Shown here: piece after piece, positions 18,920 through 25,911 of the stretch
How the letters are laid out: every line of letters starts with the position of its first letter
How positions within the stretch are numbered: position 1 is the first letter of the stretch
Assembly (NCBI RefSeq): GCF_008693185.1
Contig: NZ_VXKN01000002.1
Coordinates: 62,001-126,000, forward strand
Source: Acinetobacter qingfengensis
Lineage (GTDB): Bacteria; Pseudomonadota; Gammaproteobacteria; Pseudomonadales; Moraxellaceae
Direction of reading: 5' to 3'
Length of the DNA stretch: 64,000 bases
Program-made: the position numbers and the translations under genes
Notes under the pieces: model-generated
The model's input: only the letters and a program-made list of their open reading frames with translations
The model's database searches: none
What the model was told of the DNA's origin: nothing

Positions 18920-18997
18920 AATAATCATCAGCTGTAAAGATTATTGACTATCTACAGTCTTTTTGAAATCACATCTTTAAATCTGTCAGCCTCTTGC

Positions 18998-19693
18998 TTA
19001 GGCAATGCTGTAACCACCGTCTACGGGAAGAATAGCGCCGTGAATATAACTGGCATGCGCCGACAATAAAAAAATAATGACTTGTGCAATTTCTGTTGGT
19101 TGTGCCCAGCGTCCAAGTGGAATTCTTTCAATAATCTTATGATAACGTTCGAGATCATTTTTGGCGTTTGCACCCATTGCCGTATCAATCCACCCCGGAG
19201 CAATGGCGTTGACACGCACACCTTTTGCACCCAATGCTACAGCCAATGAACGTGTTAATGCAACAATTCCAGCTTTTGATGCAGCATAAGCTGGTGACTG
19301 TGCCGAACCAAAAAAACTCCACATGGAGGCAATATAGATAATGGATCCTTTCGCTTGAATCAGTTTATCCTGTAATAAGGTGGTAATCGCAAAAGCTGTA
19401 TTAAGGTTAATTTCAATCACTTTCTCAAAGATTGGTATTTCCCATTCCTGTTTTTGTTTAATGATGCCTGCACAATGAATCAGTGCATCAATTGTATCTT
19501 GTTGATCCAGAATGTTCTTGGCCTGATCCAGATTACATAGATCAATCTCATAAAAATGGTATTGATCTGATATTACATGTTCATTTTGCAAACCCAATGC
19601 AATCACATGCCATCCCTGCTCAATTAACAATAATGATGTGGCCAGTCCAATGCCAGTGCCACCACCAGTAACTACTGCTGTTTTTATTTCCAT
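18998..19693 (-). CDS. Short-chain dehydrogenase/reductase
   Basis: A 231-residue classical SDR. It has the cofactor motif TGGGTGIG at residues 9-16, HCAGI in place of NNAG, a catalytic Ser (SMWSFFGS), the YAASKAG Tyr/Lys pair and the PGWIDTAM segment. It should oxidise an alcohol or reduce a ketone with NAD(P). It is the last gene in the direction of the leftward cluster; a 174-bp gap with a hairpin separates it from the transporter, so it may be partly uncoupled. The likely substrate is an intermediate of the same unknown pathway. Confidence 0.88.
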   Translation of the reverse strand: MEIKTAVVTGGGTGIGLATSLLLIEQGWHVIALGLQNEHVISDQYHFYEIDLCNLDQAKNILDQQDTIDALIHCAGIIKQKQEWEIPIFEKVIEINLNTAFAITTLLQDKLIQAKGSIIYIASMWSFFGSAQSPAYAASKAGIVALTRSLAVALGAKGVRVNAIAPGWIDTAMGANAKNDLERYHKIIERIPLGRWAQPTEIAQVIIFLLSAHASYIHGAILPVDGGYSIA

Positions 19694-19735
19694 CTATTAA
19701 TATCCTATTTCCATCTGAGCAAACACAACAGAAAT

Positions 19736-19770
19736 AATTAAAAAACAAACCATAAAAATGTTTTTTAATT
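19736..19770. terminator. A/T-rich hairpin between transporter and SDR genes
   Basis: A perfect 12-bp inverted repeat (AATTAAAAAACA with TGTTTTTTAATT) has an 11-nt loop. It provides a T-rich strand in both directions and could attenuate leftward transcription into the SDR gene. Confidence 0.5.
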
Positions 19771-19867
19771 CATTTTTTGCTGTGTTATTTAATTTTAAAT
19801 GCGCTGAGTTAAGGGGCTGGGCTATAGATCTTATATCCATGTTTTTTACCACAGCCCCCTAAAGTGA

Positions 19868-21292
19868 TTAAGACTTTTCTACCTTTAAGGCAGATGCATT
19901 GCCTTGAGGTATGCCATTCAATCCATTCTTTTCATCCATTGCATTTTCTGGTGTATATAAAGAGCGACCTCTGGTTTCCGGTGAAATATAGATACCAATT
20001 AAACTCAAACTCATGATAAACATCATATAAATCGCCACAGGCCACCAGCTATTGGAGAAAGCTGTTAATAATGCAGAACACACCATCGGTCCAATCCCGC
20101 CGCCAAACACGGCCGACATTTCACGTCCCAGTGTGACTCCGGCATAACGATATTTAGAACCAAACAATTCAGGGAAATATGCTGCTTGTGCGCTAACTGT
20201 ACCTTCAGCCGCAAAAATAAAACCAAAGATAATTACCAGCATGATATACAACGTATTACCGGTTTCCAGTAACATAAACATCGGAATCGTGGCAAAAAAT
20301 AATGTGGTATGGATGAAATACATGATTTTTTTACGGCCATAAATATCTGAGGCTCGTCCAATCATTACCGAGGTAAATGCTGCAATTGTGGCACCCACCA
20401 AAAGCGTTTTGGGGATAAATGATGCATTGACTTTAACCACCGAAACTAAAAAAGAACCTATAAATGCCTGATAAATATATGAGTGACCATTTGCCCCGAC
20501 ATTCATCAAAAACACACGAAATATGGTTGCTTTACCATCACGAAAAACTTCGCGCAATGGAATGGCTTTTTCCTGTTTGGCATGGCGTTTTTTCTCGGCA
20601 AATACTGGCGATTCTTTTAATCCACGGCGTATTAGCCATGCCGCAAATGTCACCAGAATAGAACTGAAAAATACCAAACGCCAACCCCAGGCATAAAAAT
20701 CTTGCTCTGGCAAAAGCTGTACCATGATCCATGCCAATGCACCCAATGCCGTACCTACTGATGCACCCACCCAAACCAGTGAGGCCATTTTACCCCGTTT
20801 GTTGGGTAAGGCAGTTTCTGTTAATAGCACCGTTGCGCCAGCCATTTCAGCACCTGCTCCAAAACCCTGCATGAAGCGGCAAATCACCAGCAATAATGGT
20901 GCAAACAGACCGATTTGATCATACGATGGGATTAAACCCATAGCAAAGGTTGCAAATCCCATCAAATATAATGTGGCAACCAATACCCATTTACGCCCTA
21001 GTTTCTCACCGTATTTGGAAAAGAAAATTCCACCTAATGGTCGTGCAAAAAAACCAACTGCAAAAGTGGAAAAACTTGCTAAATAACCAACTGCCGGAGA
21101 TACATTGGGGAAAAAAATGTGATTAAACACCAGTGCGGCAGCCGTACCATAGATAATAAAATCATATTGTTCTAATGCTGTACCAACAGCACCACCCCAC
21201 GCCGCAACTTTGCGGTCATGTTCGGTGATTTGAACTGTATTTTCATCCTCTGGATGATGTTCTTGAGGATTATTTGTGGATGTCCTATCCAT
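19868..21292 (-). CDS. MFS transporter, metabolite:H+ symporter (MHS) family
   Basis: A 474-residue twelve-helix permease. MHS-type features are LEQYDFIIYGTAAALVF at helix 1, FFARPLGGIFFSKYGEKLGRK between helices 2 and 3, and a C-terminal half with SDIYGRKKIMY. Relatives such as ShiA, KgtP and ProP import organic acids, betaines or shikimate by proton symport. Placed inside a transketolase/dehydrogenase operon, it probably brings in the pathway substrate. CGGAGAAG precedes the ATG. The 40-bp gap to the upstream transketolase gene contains a tandem 10-bp repeat. Confidence 0.88.
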   Translation of the reverse strand: MDRTSTNNPQEHHPEDENTVQITEHDRKVAAWGGAVGTALEQYDFIIYGTAAALVFNHIFFPNVSPAVGYLASFSTFAVGFFARPLGGIFFSKYGEKLGRKWVLVATLYLMGFATFAMGLIPSYDQIGLFAPLLLVICRFMQGFGAGAEMAGATVLLTETALPNKRGKMASLVWVGASVGTALGALAWIMVQLLPEQDFYAWGWRLVFFSSILVTFAAWLIRRGLKESPVFAEKKRHAKQEKAIPLREVFRDGKATIFRVFLMNVGANGHSYIYQAFIGSFLVSVVKVNASFIPKTLLVGATIAAFTSVMIGRASDIYGRKKIMYFIHTTLFFATIPMFMLLETGNTLYIMLVIIFGFIFAAEGTVSAQAAYFPELFGSKYRYAGVTLGREMSAVFGGGIGPMVCSALLTAFSNSWWPVAIYMMFIMSLSLIGIYISPETRGRSLYTPENAMDEKNGLNGIPQGNASALKVEKS

Positions 21293-21305
21293 ATTCTTCT
21301 CCGAA

Positions 21306-21325
21306 CCTGATCAGACCTGATCAGA
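21306..21325. repeat. Tandem 10-bp direct repeat with CTGATCAG palindromes
   Basis: CCTGATCAGA occurs twice head-to-tail in the 40-bp gap before the transporter gene. Each copy holds the palindrome CTGATCAG, one helical turn apart, as in some operators; function unknown. Confidence 0.6.
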
Positions 21326-21331
21326 TCTATG

Positions 21332-22351
21332 TCATGATTGATTGAGAAATTCCAAAGCAACATCTTTAATCCCTTCACTATCCAGACGATAATGATGATA
21401 AAGATGGGTTGGTGGTGCAATCAGGCTATATTCATCATAAATGCCATGGCGTTTTAGCTTTCCTGCATAACCATGTTCGGTGATGACTTCGGCAACAGCA
21501 GCCCCTAATCCACCCAAAATATTATGTTCTTCTACTGTCATCATGTGGGTAGATGTAGCAGCAGCCTGTAAAATTGCTTCAACATCAATCGGCTTGATGG
21601 ATGCCATATTAATCACACCGACAGAAAGTCCCTGCTGCCTCAATAATTTTGCTGCCGCTAAGGATTCATACACCGCCATTCCACAGGCAATAATATTTAA
21701 ATCATGACCCAATTCATGAATTTTAGCTTTACCAAATTCAAAGTCAGGCTCTGATTCATAAACCACAGGATCACGCCCACGACCAATACGGAAATAAATC
21801 GGTTTGTCATAGTGTGCTGAAGCCTTAATCGCAGCTTTTAACTCATTGCCATCGGCAGGTGAAACCACAGCCAGATCGGCAATCGAACGCATCGTGCCAA
21901 TGTCTTCGGTTGCATGATGTGACGTGCCGTAAAACCCTAGAGAAATACCGGTATGATGACCAATCAAGCGAACAGGTAAAGCCGAGTAAGCAATATCCAT
22001 ACGAATTTGTTCACAACACAACAATCCTAGAAATGATGCAAAGGTCGCAACAAATGGCATTACACCAGACGTTGCCATACCCGCTGCGGCAGATACCATA
22101 TTTTGTTCAGAAATTCCAAAAGCAATATAACGCTCTGGATAGACTGCCGAAAAGCGGTTTAAGCCATTGGAATATTGTAAATCTGCCGAACCGGCTACGA
22201 CAGGATAACCCTGTTCAACCAGCTCAATCAGAGCATCAGATAGATAATCAAGACCCGGATTTTTGGCATTCAGTTCACGATATTGCCAAGACTGTGGCGA
22301 CAATGGATGCGATATTTGTGACGATTGCTGTAATTTTTGTTGGCTGTTCAT
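21332..22351 (-). CDS. Transketolase, C-terminal subunit (pyrimidine-binding and C-terminal domains)
   Basis: A 339-residue half-transketolase. It has the pyrimidine-domain pattern FGISEQNMVSAAAGMATSG with the catalytic Glu of the thiamine-diphosphate site, GFYGTSHHATEDIGTMRSI, and a C-terminal domain with MMTVEEHNILGGLGAAVAE. Split transketolases pair with an N-terminal subunit encoded alongside, here the gene starting at 23236. They move two-carbon ketol units. AAGGAG precedes the ATG, and the start abuts the preceding stop, so translational coupling is likely. No isomerase or kinase gene accompanies it, so a phosphorylated sugar substrate is not obvious. Confidence 0.92.
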   Translation of the reverse strand: MNSQQKLQQSSQISHPLSPQSWQYRELNAKNPGLDYLSDALIELVEQGYPVVAGSADLQYSNGLNRFSAVYPERYIAFGISEQNMVSAAAGMATSGVMPFVATFASFLGLLCCEQIRMDIAYSALPVRLIGHHTGISLGFYGTSHHATEDIGTMRSIADLAVVSPADGNELKAAIKASAHYDKPIYFRIGRGRDPVVYESEPDFEFGKAKIHELGHDLNIIACGMAVYESLAAAKLLRQQGLSVGVINMASIKPIDVEAILQAAATSTHMMTVEEHNILGGLGAAVAEVITEHGYAGKLKRHGIYDEYSLIAPPTHLYHHYRLDSEGIKDVALEFLNQS

Positions 22352-23236
22352 TTAAATCTCCTTATTCTCTATTTCCTGTAATGCTTTTTCTGCATCTTCT
22401 GGTGACAAATAGCCCAGATGCCAGCCCGGTTCAGTCTCCATATAGGAAACACCCTTTCCTTTAAGTGTATTGGCGATAATACACACTGGAGTTTTTCGGT
22501 TTTGATCTGCCTTTACTTGTCTTAATAAAGTGGTCAATTGCTGAATATTGTGTCCATCAACCACATGTGTTTCCCAGCCAAAGGCTTGCCATTTATCTGC
22601 AAGTGGTTCAATGTTGATCACATCATTGACCTTGCCATCCAGTTGATATCCGTTACGATCCACAATTGCGATTAAACGATTTAATTGATGATGTGAAGCA
22701 CTTAACGCCGCTTCCCAAACCTGCCCTTCCTGCATTTCGCCATCACCCAGTAAAACAAATACATCATGTGTAATACCGGTATAGCGTTGTGCCAATGTCA
22801 TACCGACACCTGCGGACAAAGCATGACCAATCGAACCCGATGAAAAATCAATTCCGGGCACTTTTTTCATATCGGGATGATCACCCAGCGGACTACCTAA
22901 ACGGGTATAATCATCCAGCCATGCGTTTGGAAAAAATTCCAGTTCGGCCAAAATTGGAAATTGCCCCACTGCTGCATGACCTTTACCCATAAGGAAACGA
23001 TCTCGTTCAGGCCATTTTGGTTCCCCAACCTTAATATTCATCACGTCATAATATAAAGCGGCAAAAATTTCGGCACATGAAAAGACTGAGGAATAATGTC
23101 CAGTCTTGGCAATTTCAATTAAACGAATGGTTTCTTTACGAATAAATTTTGCCTTGTCTTTTAAAAATGCAATTTCTTGCGTTGTTGGTTGATGTTGCAT
23201 TTGTTCAGTTGTCCTTACGTGTGCTTGCGAGATCAT
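22352..23236 (-). CDS. Transketolase, N-terminal subunit (thiamine diphosphate-binding domain)
   Basis: A 294-residue PP-domain subunit. It has GHYSSVFSCAEIFAALYY, MGKGHAAVGQFPILAEL, GSIGHALSAGVGMTLAQR and the Mg-ThDP motif LGDGEMQEGQVWEAALSA through VDRNGYQLDG. It provides the cofactor half of the active site for the C-terminal subunit encoded immediately downstream. GGAGAG precedes the ATG, which abuts the stop of the dehydrogenase gene. Length and residues look intact. Confidence 0.93.
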   Translation of the reverse strand: MISQAHVRTTEQMQHQPTTQEIAFLKDKAKFIRKETIRLIEIAKTGHYSSVFSCAEIFAALYYDVMNIKVGEPKWPERDRFLMGKGHAAVGQFPILAELEFFPNAWLDDYTRLGSPLGDHPDMKKVPGIDFSSGSIGHALSAGVGMTLAQRYTGITHDVFVLLGDGEMQEGQVWEAALSASHHQLNRLIAIVDRNGYQLDGKVNDVINIEPLADKWQAFGWETHVVDGHNIQQLTTLLRQVKADQNRKTPVCIIANTLKGKGVSYMETEPGWHLGYLSPEDAEKALQEIENKEI

Positions 23237-24325
23237 TTATCTCTCCTTTCCATCCAAATTTTCAATGTATTGCATGGCAGTAACCAAATCCTGTTGTGTC
23301 AGTACACTGGAAAAATTTTTGCAATGTGGTGCAGCCAATGTTAAGTCTGCAATGATGTGCAATGTTGCTTTATCAATCTGGGTTAATCCCAATTGTTTTA
23401 AAGCAATTGGCAATCCAATTTTTTTATAAAAAATAATAAGTTGATTAAGTTCTTCGTGTTGTTGATCCAGATATAATTGCACCAATAAACCATAAGCAAC
23501 CTGTAAACCATGCATTTGCCGTGAGGTTTCCGGTATGGCAGTTAATCCACGAGTCATGGCATGAGCAATAGACAAACCACCACTTTCAAACGCTAGACCA
23601 CTCATCAAAATACTGGCTTCCAGAATCATTTCCAGCGCATCACTGGATTGCCCTGTTCCGGCAATCGCCAATGCTGCCTGCGCGTGTTGCTGAATCTGCT
23701 CAAAACAGGCATCACCAATTGCAACAGCGGTGATTGAAGAGCGAGTTGCAAACATATTCTTGCCCTGACTTTGCAAACAGGCCTGTGCTTCAAATTTTTT
23801 AGAAATTGCATCTCCAATTCCTGCAAGTAAAAACTTTTTTGGTGCCTTGGCAATGATTTCACTATCGACAATCACGGCCCACGGACTAAAGTCCAAATGC
23901 CCGACATAATCCATTTGATGATGATCGGTATAAACCACATAGTTTTTTGAGGTCGGTGCATCATTTGATGCAACAGTCGGAATCGTTATAAATGGCAAAT
24001 TAAACTGGTGCGCTAGTGCCTTGCCTGCATCAATTGACATTCCACCGCCAGCAGCCAGCACAATATCCGGAATATTTGATGCAACCTGATCAAACATATT
24101 CTGCAAATGCGTGCGGGTAATAGTTTGATTAAAAACCACAAAATCAATGCTTAATTTTTTTTGTTCGGCCTGTCGTTGTAGTGTTGATTGAATAAAGTCT
24201 AAAACAAAAGCATCCGTCACCACACAAATGTTTTGATGATTAGGATTTAGCCAATTCAGCGCTTCGTTTAATACGCCCCTTCCTTGTATATAACGCATAG
24301 GTGAACCAAAGACCAATCTTTCCAT
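23237..24325 (-). CDS. Iron/zinc-containing alcohol dehydrogenase, GldA (glycerol dehydrogenase) family
   Basis: About 362 residues. The GldA-type NAD loop is LAAGGGMSIDAGKALAH, then TIPTVASNDAPTSK. Likely metal ligands are Asp in GIGDAISKKFEAQA and two His in SIAHAMTRGL and MHGLQVAYG. Relatives oxidise vicinal diols such as glycerol or 1,2-propanediol to hydroxyketones. As first gene of the transketolase operon it may make a hydroxyketone for ketol transfer; that is inference. The ATG at 24325 follows TTAGGGA; a longer in-frame TTG at 24346 is less likely. Confidence 0.85.
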   Translation of the reverse strand: MERLVFGSPMRYIQGRGVLNEALNWLNPNHQNICVVTDAFVLDFIQSTLQRQAEQKKLSIDFVVFNQTITRTHLQNMFDQVASNIPDIVLAAGGGMSIDAGKALAHQFNLPFITIPTVASNDAPTSKNYVVYTDHHQMDYVGHLDFSPWAVIVDSEIIAKAPKKFLLAGIGDAISKKFEAQACLQSQGKNMFATRSSITAVAIGDACFEQIQQHAQAALAIAGTGQSSDALEMILEASILMSGLAFESGGLSIAHAMTRGLTAIPETSRQMHGLQVAYGLLVQLYLDQQHEELNQLIIFYKKIGLPIALKQLGLTQIDKATLHIIADLTLAAPHCKNFSSVLTQQDLVTAMQYIENLDGKER

Positions 24326-24351
24326 ATTGATTATTTTCCCTAACAATAATA

Positions 24352-24372
24352 TTTGATATAAGATATATCATA
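24352..24372. promoter_or_regulatory. Candidate GntR operator in front of the dehydrogenase-transketolase operon
   Basis: It contains the perfect palindrome TGATATA-AGA-TATATCA (24354-24370), 29 bp upstream of the ATG. It resembles the site before gntR at 18164-18184 in 17 of 21 positions, as expected for an FCD-type repressor operator. Confidence 0.55.
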
Positions 24373-24779
24373 TATTACATGATAAATTTATTTTGCAAAT
24401 ACTTTGCATAAAAATTTCATGAAATTCATAACTAAGAAAATGATTTATATATGTTTTTAAATAAATTATTTGTTTAAACTACATCAATTATTTATCTCTG
24501 TATTTCTATATTTATCTCTTAATGAGTTAAGAATTTTTTATTTCGTTCGCTTAATCTCTAAGGATTTCCAATATATGCTTGATATCGGTTAGCAAATTTT
24601 GGATATTTTGATGGTAGGTTGAAATCAGTTTCTGCCAACTTGAAATTGCACTGCTAACAAACGAAATAATCATTTTTTCCATAGAGCTATTATGATGAAG
24701 CACAATTCACACATAAAAACGTATCAATAATACAGTGATTTTTATACTCAAAATCAAGAAAATTTTGTTCTAAAGACTA
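24373..24779. other. Non-coding stretch between the transketolase operon and the IS element
   Basis: About 400 AT-rich bases without a credible gene. The one ordered signal is a 10-bp inverted repeat, TTATTTCGTT at 24538-24547 and AACGAAATAA at 24660-24669, enclosing 112 bp with smaller internal dyads. It might be a small non-autonomous element or a structured RNA; nothing decides. Confidence 0.5.
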
Positions 24780-25617
24780 AGGTCTGTTGACATTTGCTGT
24801 GCAAAAAAATAGCGAGAAAGTAAAATTCAATCGCCAAACCAAATCTACTTCTCACTATGCCTCGTACAATGCTGACTGATCAACACTGGTCAAAGCTGAA
24901 ATCTATTGTCCATAATTTTGGTATTTATCTCAAATATAATCTCAGAAATTTTATTGAAGCAATTCTCTATAGAATTAGAACAGGTTGCCCTTGGCGAGAT
25001 TTACCAGAGTCTTTTGGTAAATCCAATACGATCTTTAAACGATTCACCCGATGGTCTAAAAATAATAAGCTTTTAAAAATATTTAAGTTATTGTCAAAAT
25101 ATGCTGATCTAGAATGGGTATTTATTGATGCTAGCCATATTCGGGCACATCAACATGCCAAAGGACTCAAGAATCAAGCTATTTCAAGAAGCATTGGTGG
25201 AAATAGTTCTAAAATTCATTTAGCCGTAGATTCAAATGGGAATCCAATTCAATTTCTTATTCATGATGGCACAACCCATGATATGAAAGTTGCTCCTGCA
25301 TTGGTTAATAAAATAGACTTAACAGATACCGATGTTCTTAGTGCTGATAAGGGATATGACTCGAAAGAATTGAGAGAACAGATAGAAGAAACAGCAACCA
25401 GGGCTAATATTCCAAAAAAGTCCAACACACGATCGAACAATAATTACATGGATTGGTACTTATATAAAATCAGACACTTGGTTGAGAACACATTTGCAAG
25501 ACTCAAACAATTTAGAGGAATTGCTACACGCTATGACAAGCTAAAGCAGAACTATGAAAATTCAGTTGCTTTAGCTTGTATATTTATTTGGCTATCATTA
25601 TGAAATGTCAACAGACC
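24780..25617 (+). mobile_element. IS5-family insertion sequence, complete
   Basis: An 838-bp element with 15-bp perfect terminal inverted repeats, GGTCTGTTGACATTT at 24781-24795 and its complement at 25603-25617. It is flanked by CTA on both sides (24777-24779 and 25618-25620), consistent with a short YTAR-type target duplication of IS5-family elements. One intact transposase gene lies inside. It sits between the transketolase operon promoter region and the PQQ dehydrogenase gene and breaks no recognisable gene. Confidence 0.9.
24857..25603 (+). CDS. IS5-family transposase (IS427-like), full length
   Basis: A 248-residue transposase. It has the N-terminal DUF4096-like TDQHWSKLKSIV and RTGCPWRDLPESFGKSNTIF. 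The DDE core has its first Asp in WVFIDASHIRAHQHA, its second in VLSADKGYDSKELR and its Glu in RHLVENTFARLKQFRGIATRYDK as the Y-R-K-E-like signature. All catalytic residues are present and the frame is uninterrupted, so the element may be active. The gene ends in the right terminal repeat. Confidence 0.93.
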   Translation: MPRTMLTDQHWSKLKSIVHNFGIYLKYNLRNFIEAILYRIRTGCPWRDLPESFGKSNTIFKRFTRWSKNNKLLKIFKLLSKYADLEWVFIDASHIRAHQHAKGLKNQAISRSIGGNSSKIHLAVDSNGNPIQFLIHDGTTHDMKVAPALVNKIDLTDTDVLSADKGYDSKELREQIEETATRANIPKKSNTRSNNNYMDWYLYKIRHLVENTFARLKQFRGIATRYDKLKQNYENSVALACIFIWLSL

Positions 25618-25809
25618 CTAGATTAAACACAATTATTAAAAGATTACGCTTACCTTAAAATTCAAAATTAAAAGCGATCATTTTGAATAAGTTTTGTAAA
25701 AACACACCCTATTTGGGTTAAAAAATAAATAAAATTATTATATTATGATAAAGATCATAAATATTTTGTAAATCTCTAATAGAAATATTACAAAGTATCT
25801 ATTCTACAC

Positions 25810-25876
25810 AGACTTTGTTGCATATAAACACGTCCTACTCTGGAGCCCTCCTCCACATGTTTATATAGCAAAGCCT
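25810..25876. repeat. 67-bp imperfect inverted repeat upstream of the PQQ dehydrogenase
   Basis: AGACTTTGTTGCATATAAACA at the left and a near-complement ending GCAAAGCCT at the right enclose 27 nt. The ends resemble the GGCTTTGTTG-type termini of IS903-like IS5-family elements, so this could be a deleted IS remnant or MITE, or a strong hairpin in the dehydrogenase leader. It ends 36 bp before the start codon. Confidence 0.45.
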
Positions 25877-25911
25877 ATTTCATATTGCATGATAGAAAGA
25901 GGTTATTGCGC

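Noticed and set aside
21859..22464. 201-codon open frame antisense to the transketolase subunits
   Set aside because: It spans the junction of two clear transketolase genes on the other strand and shows no domain signature.
18998..24325. Apulose-4-phosphate (AptAB) type pathway as the explanation of the split transketolase
   Set aside because: No apulose kinase, isomerase or solute-binding protein gene is present, so the name cannot be supported.
24780..25617. Gene disruption by the IS element
   Set aside because: Joining the flanks at the CTA site does not yield a recognisable reading frame; the element sits in intergenic DNA.
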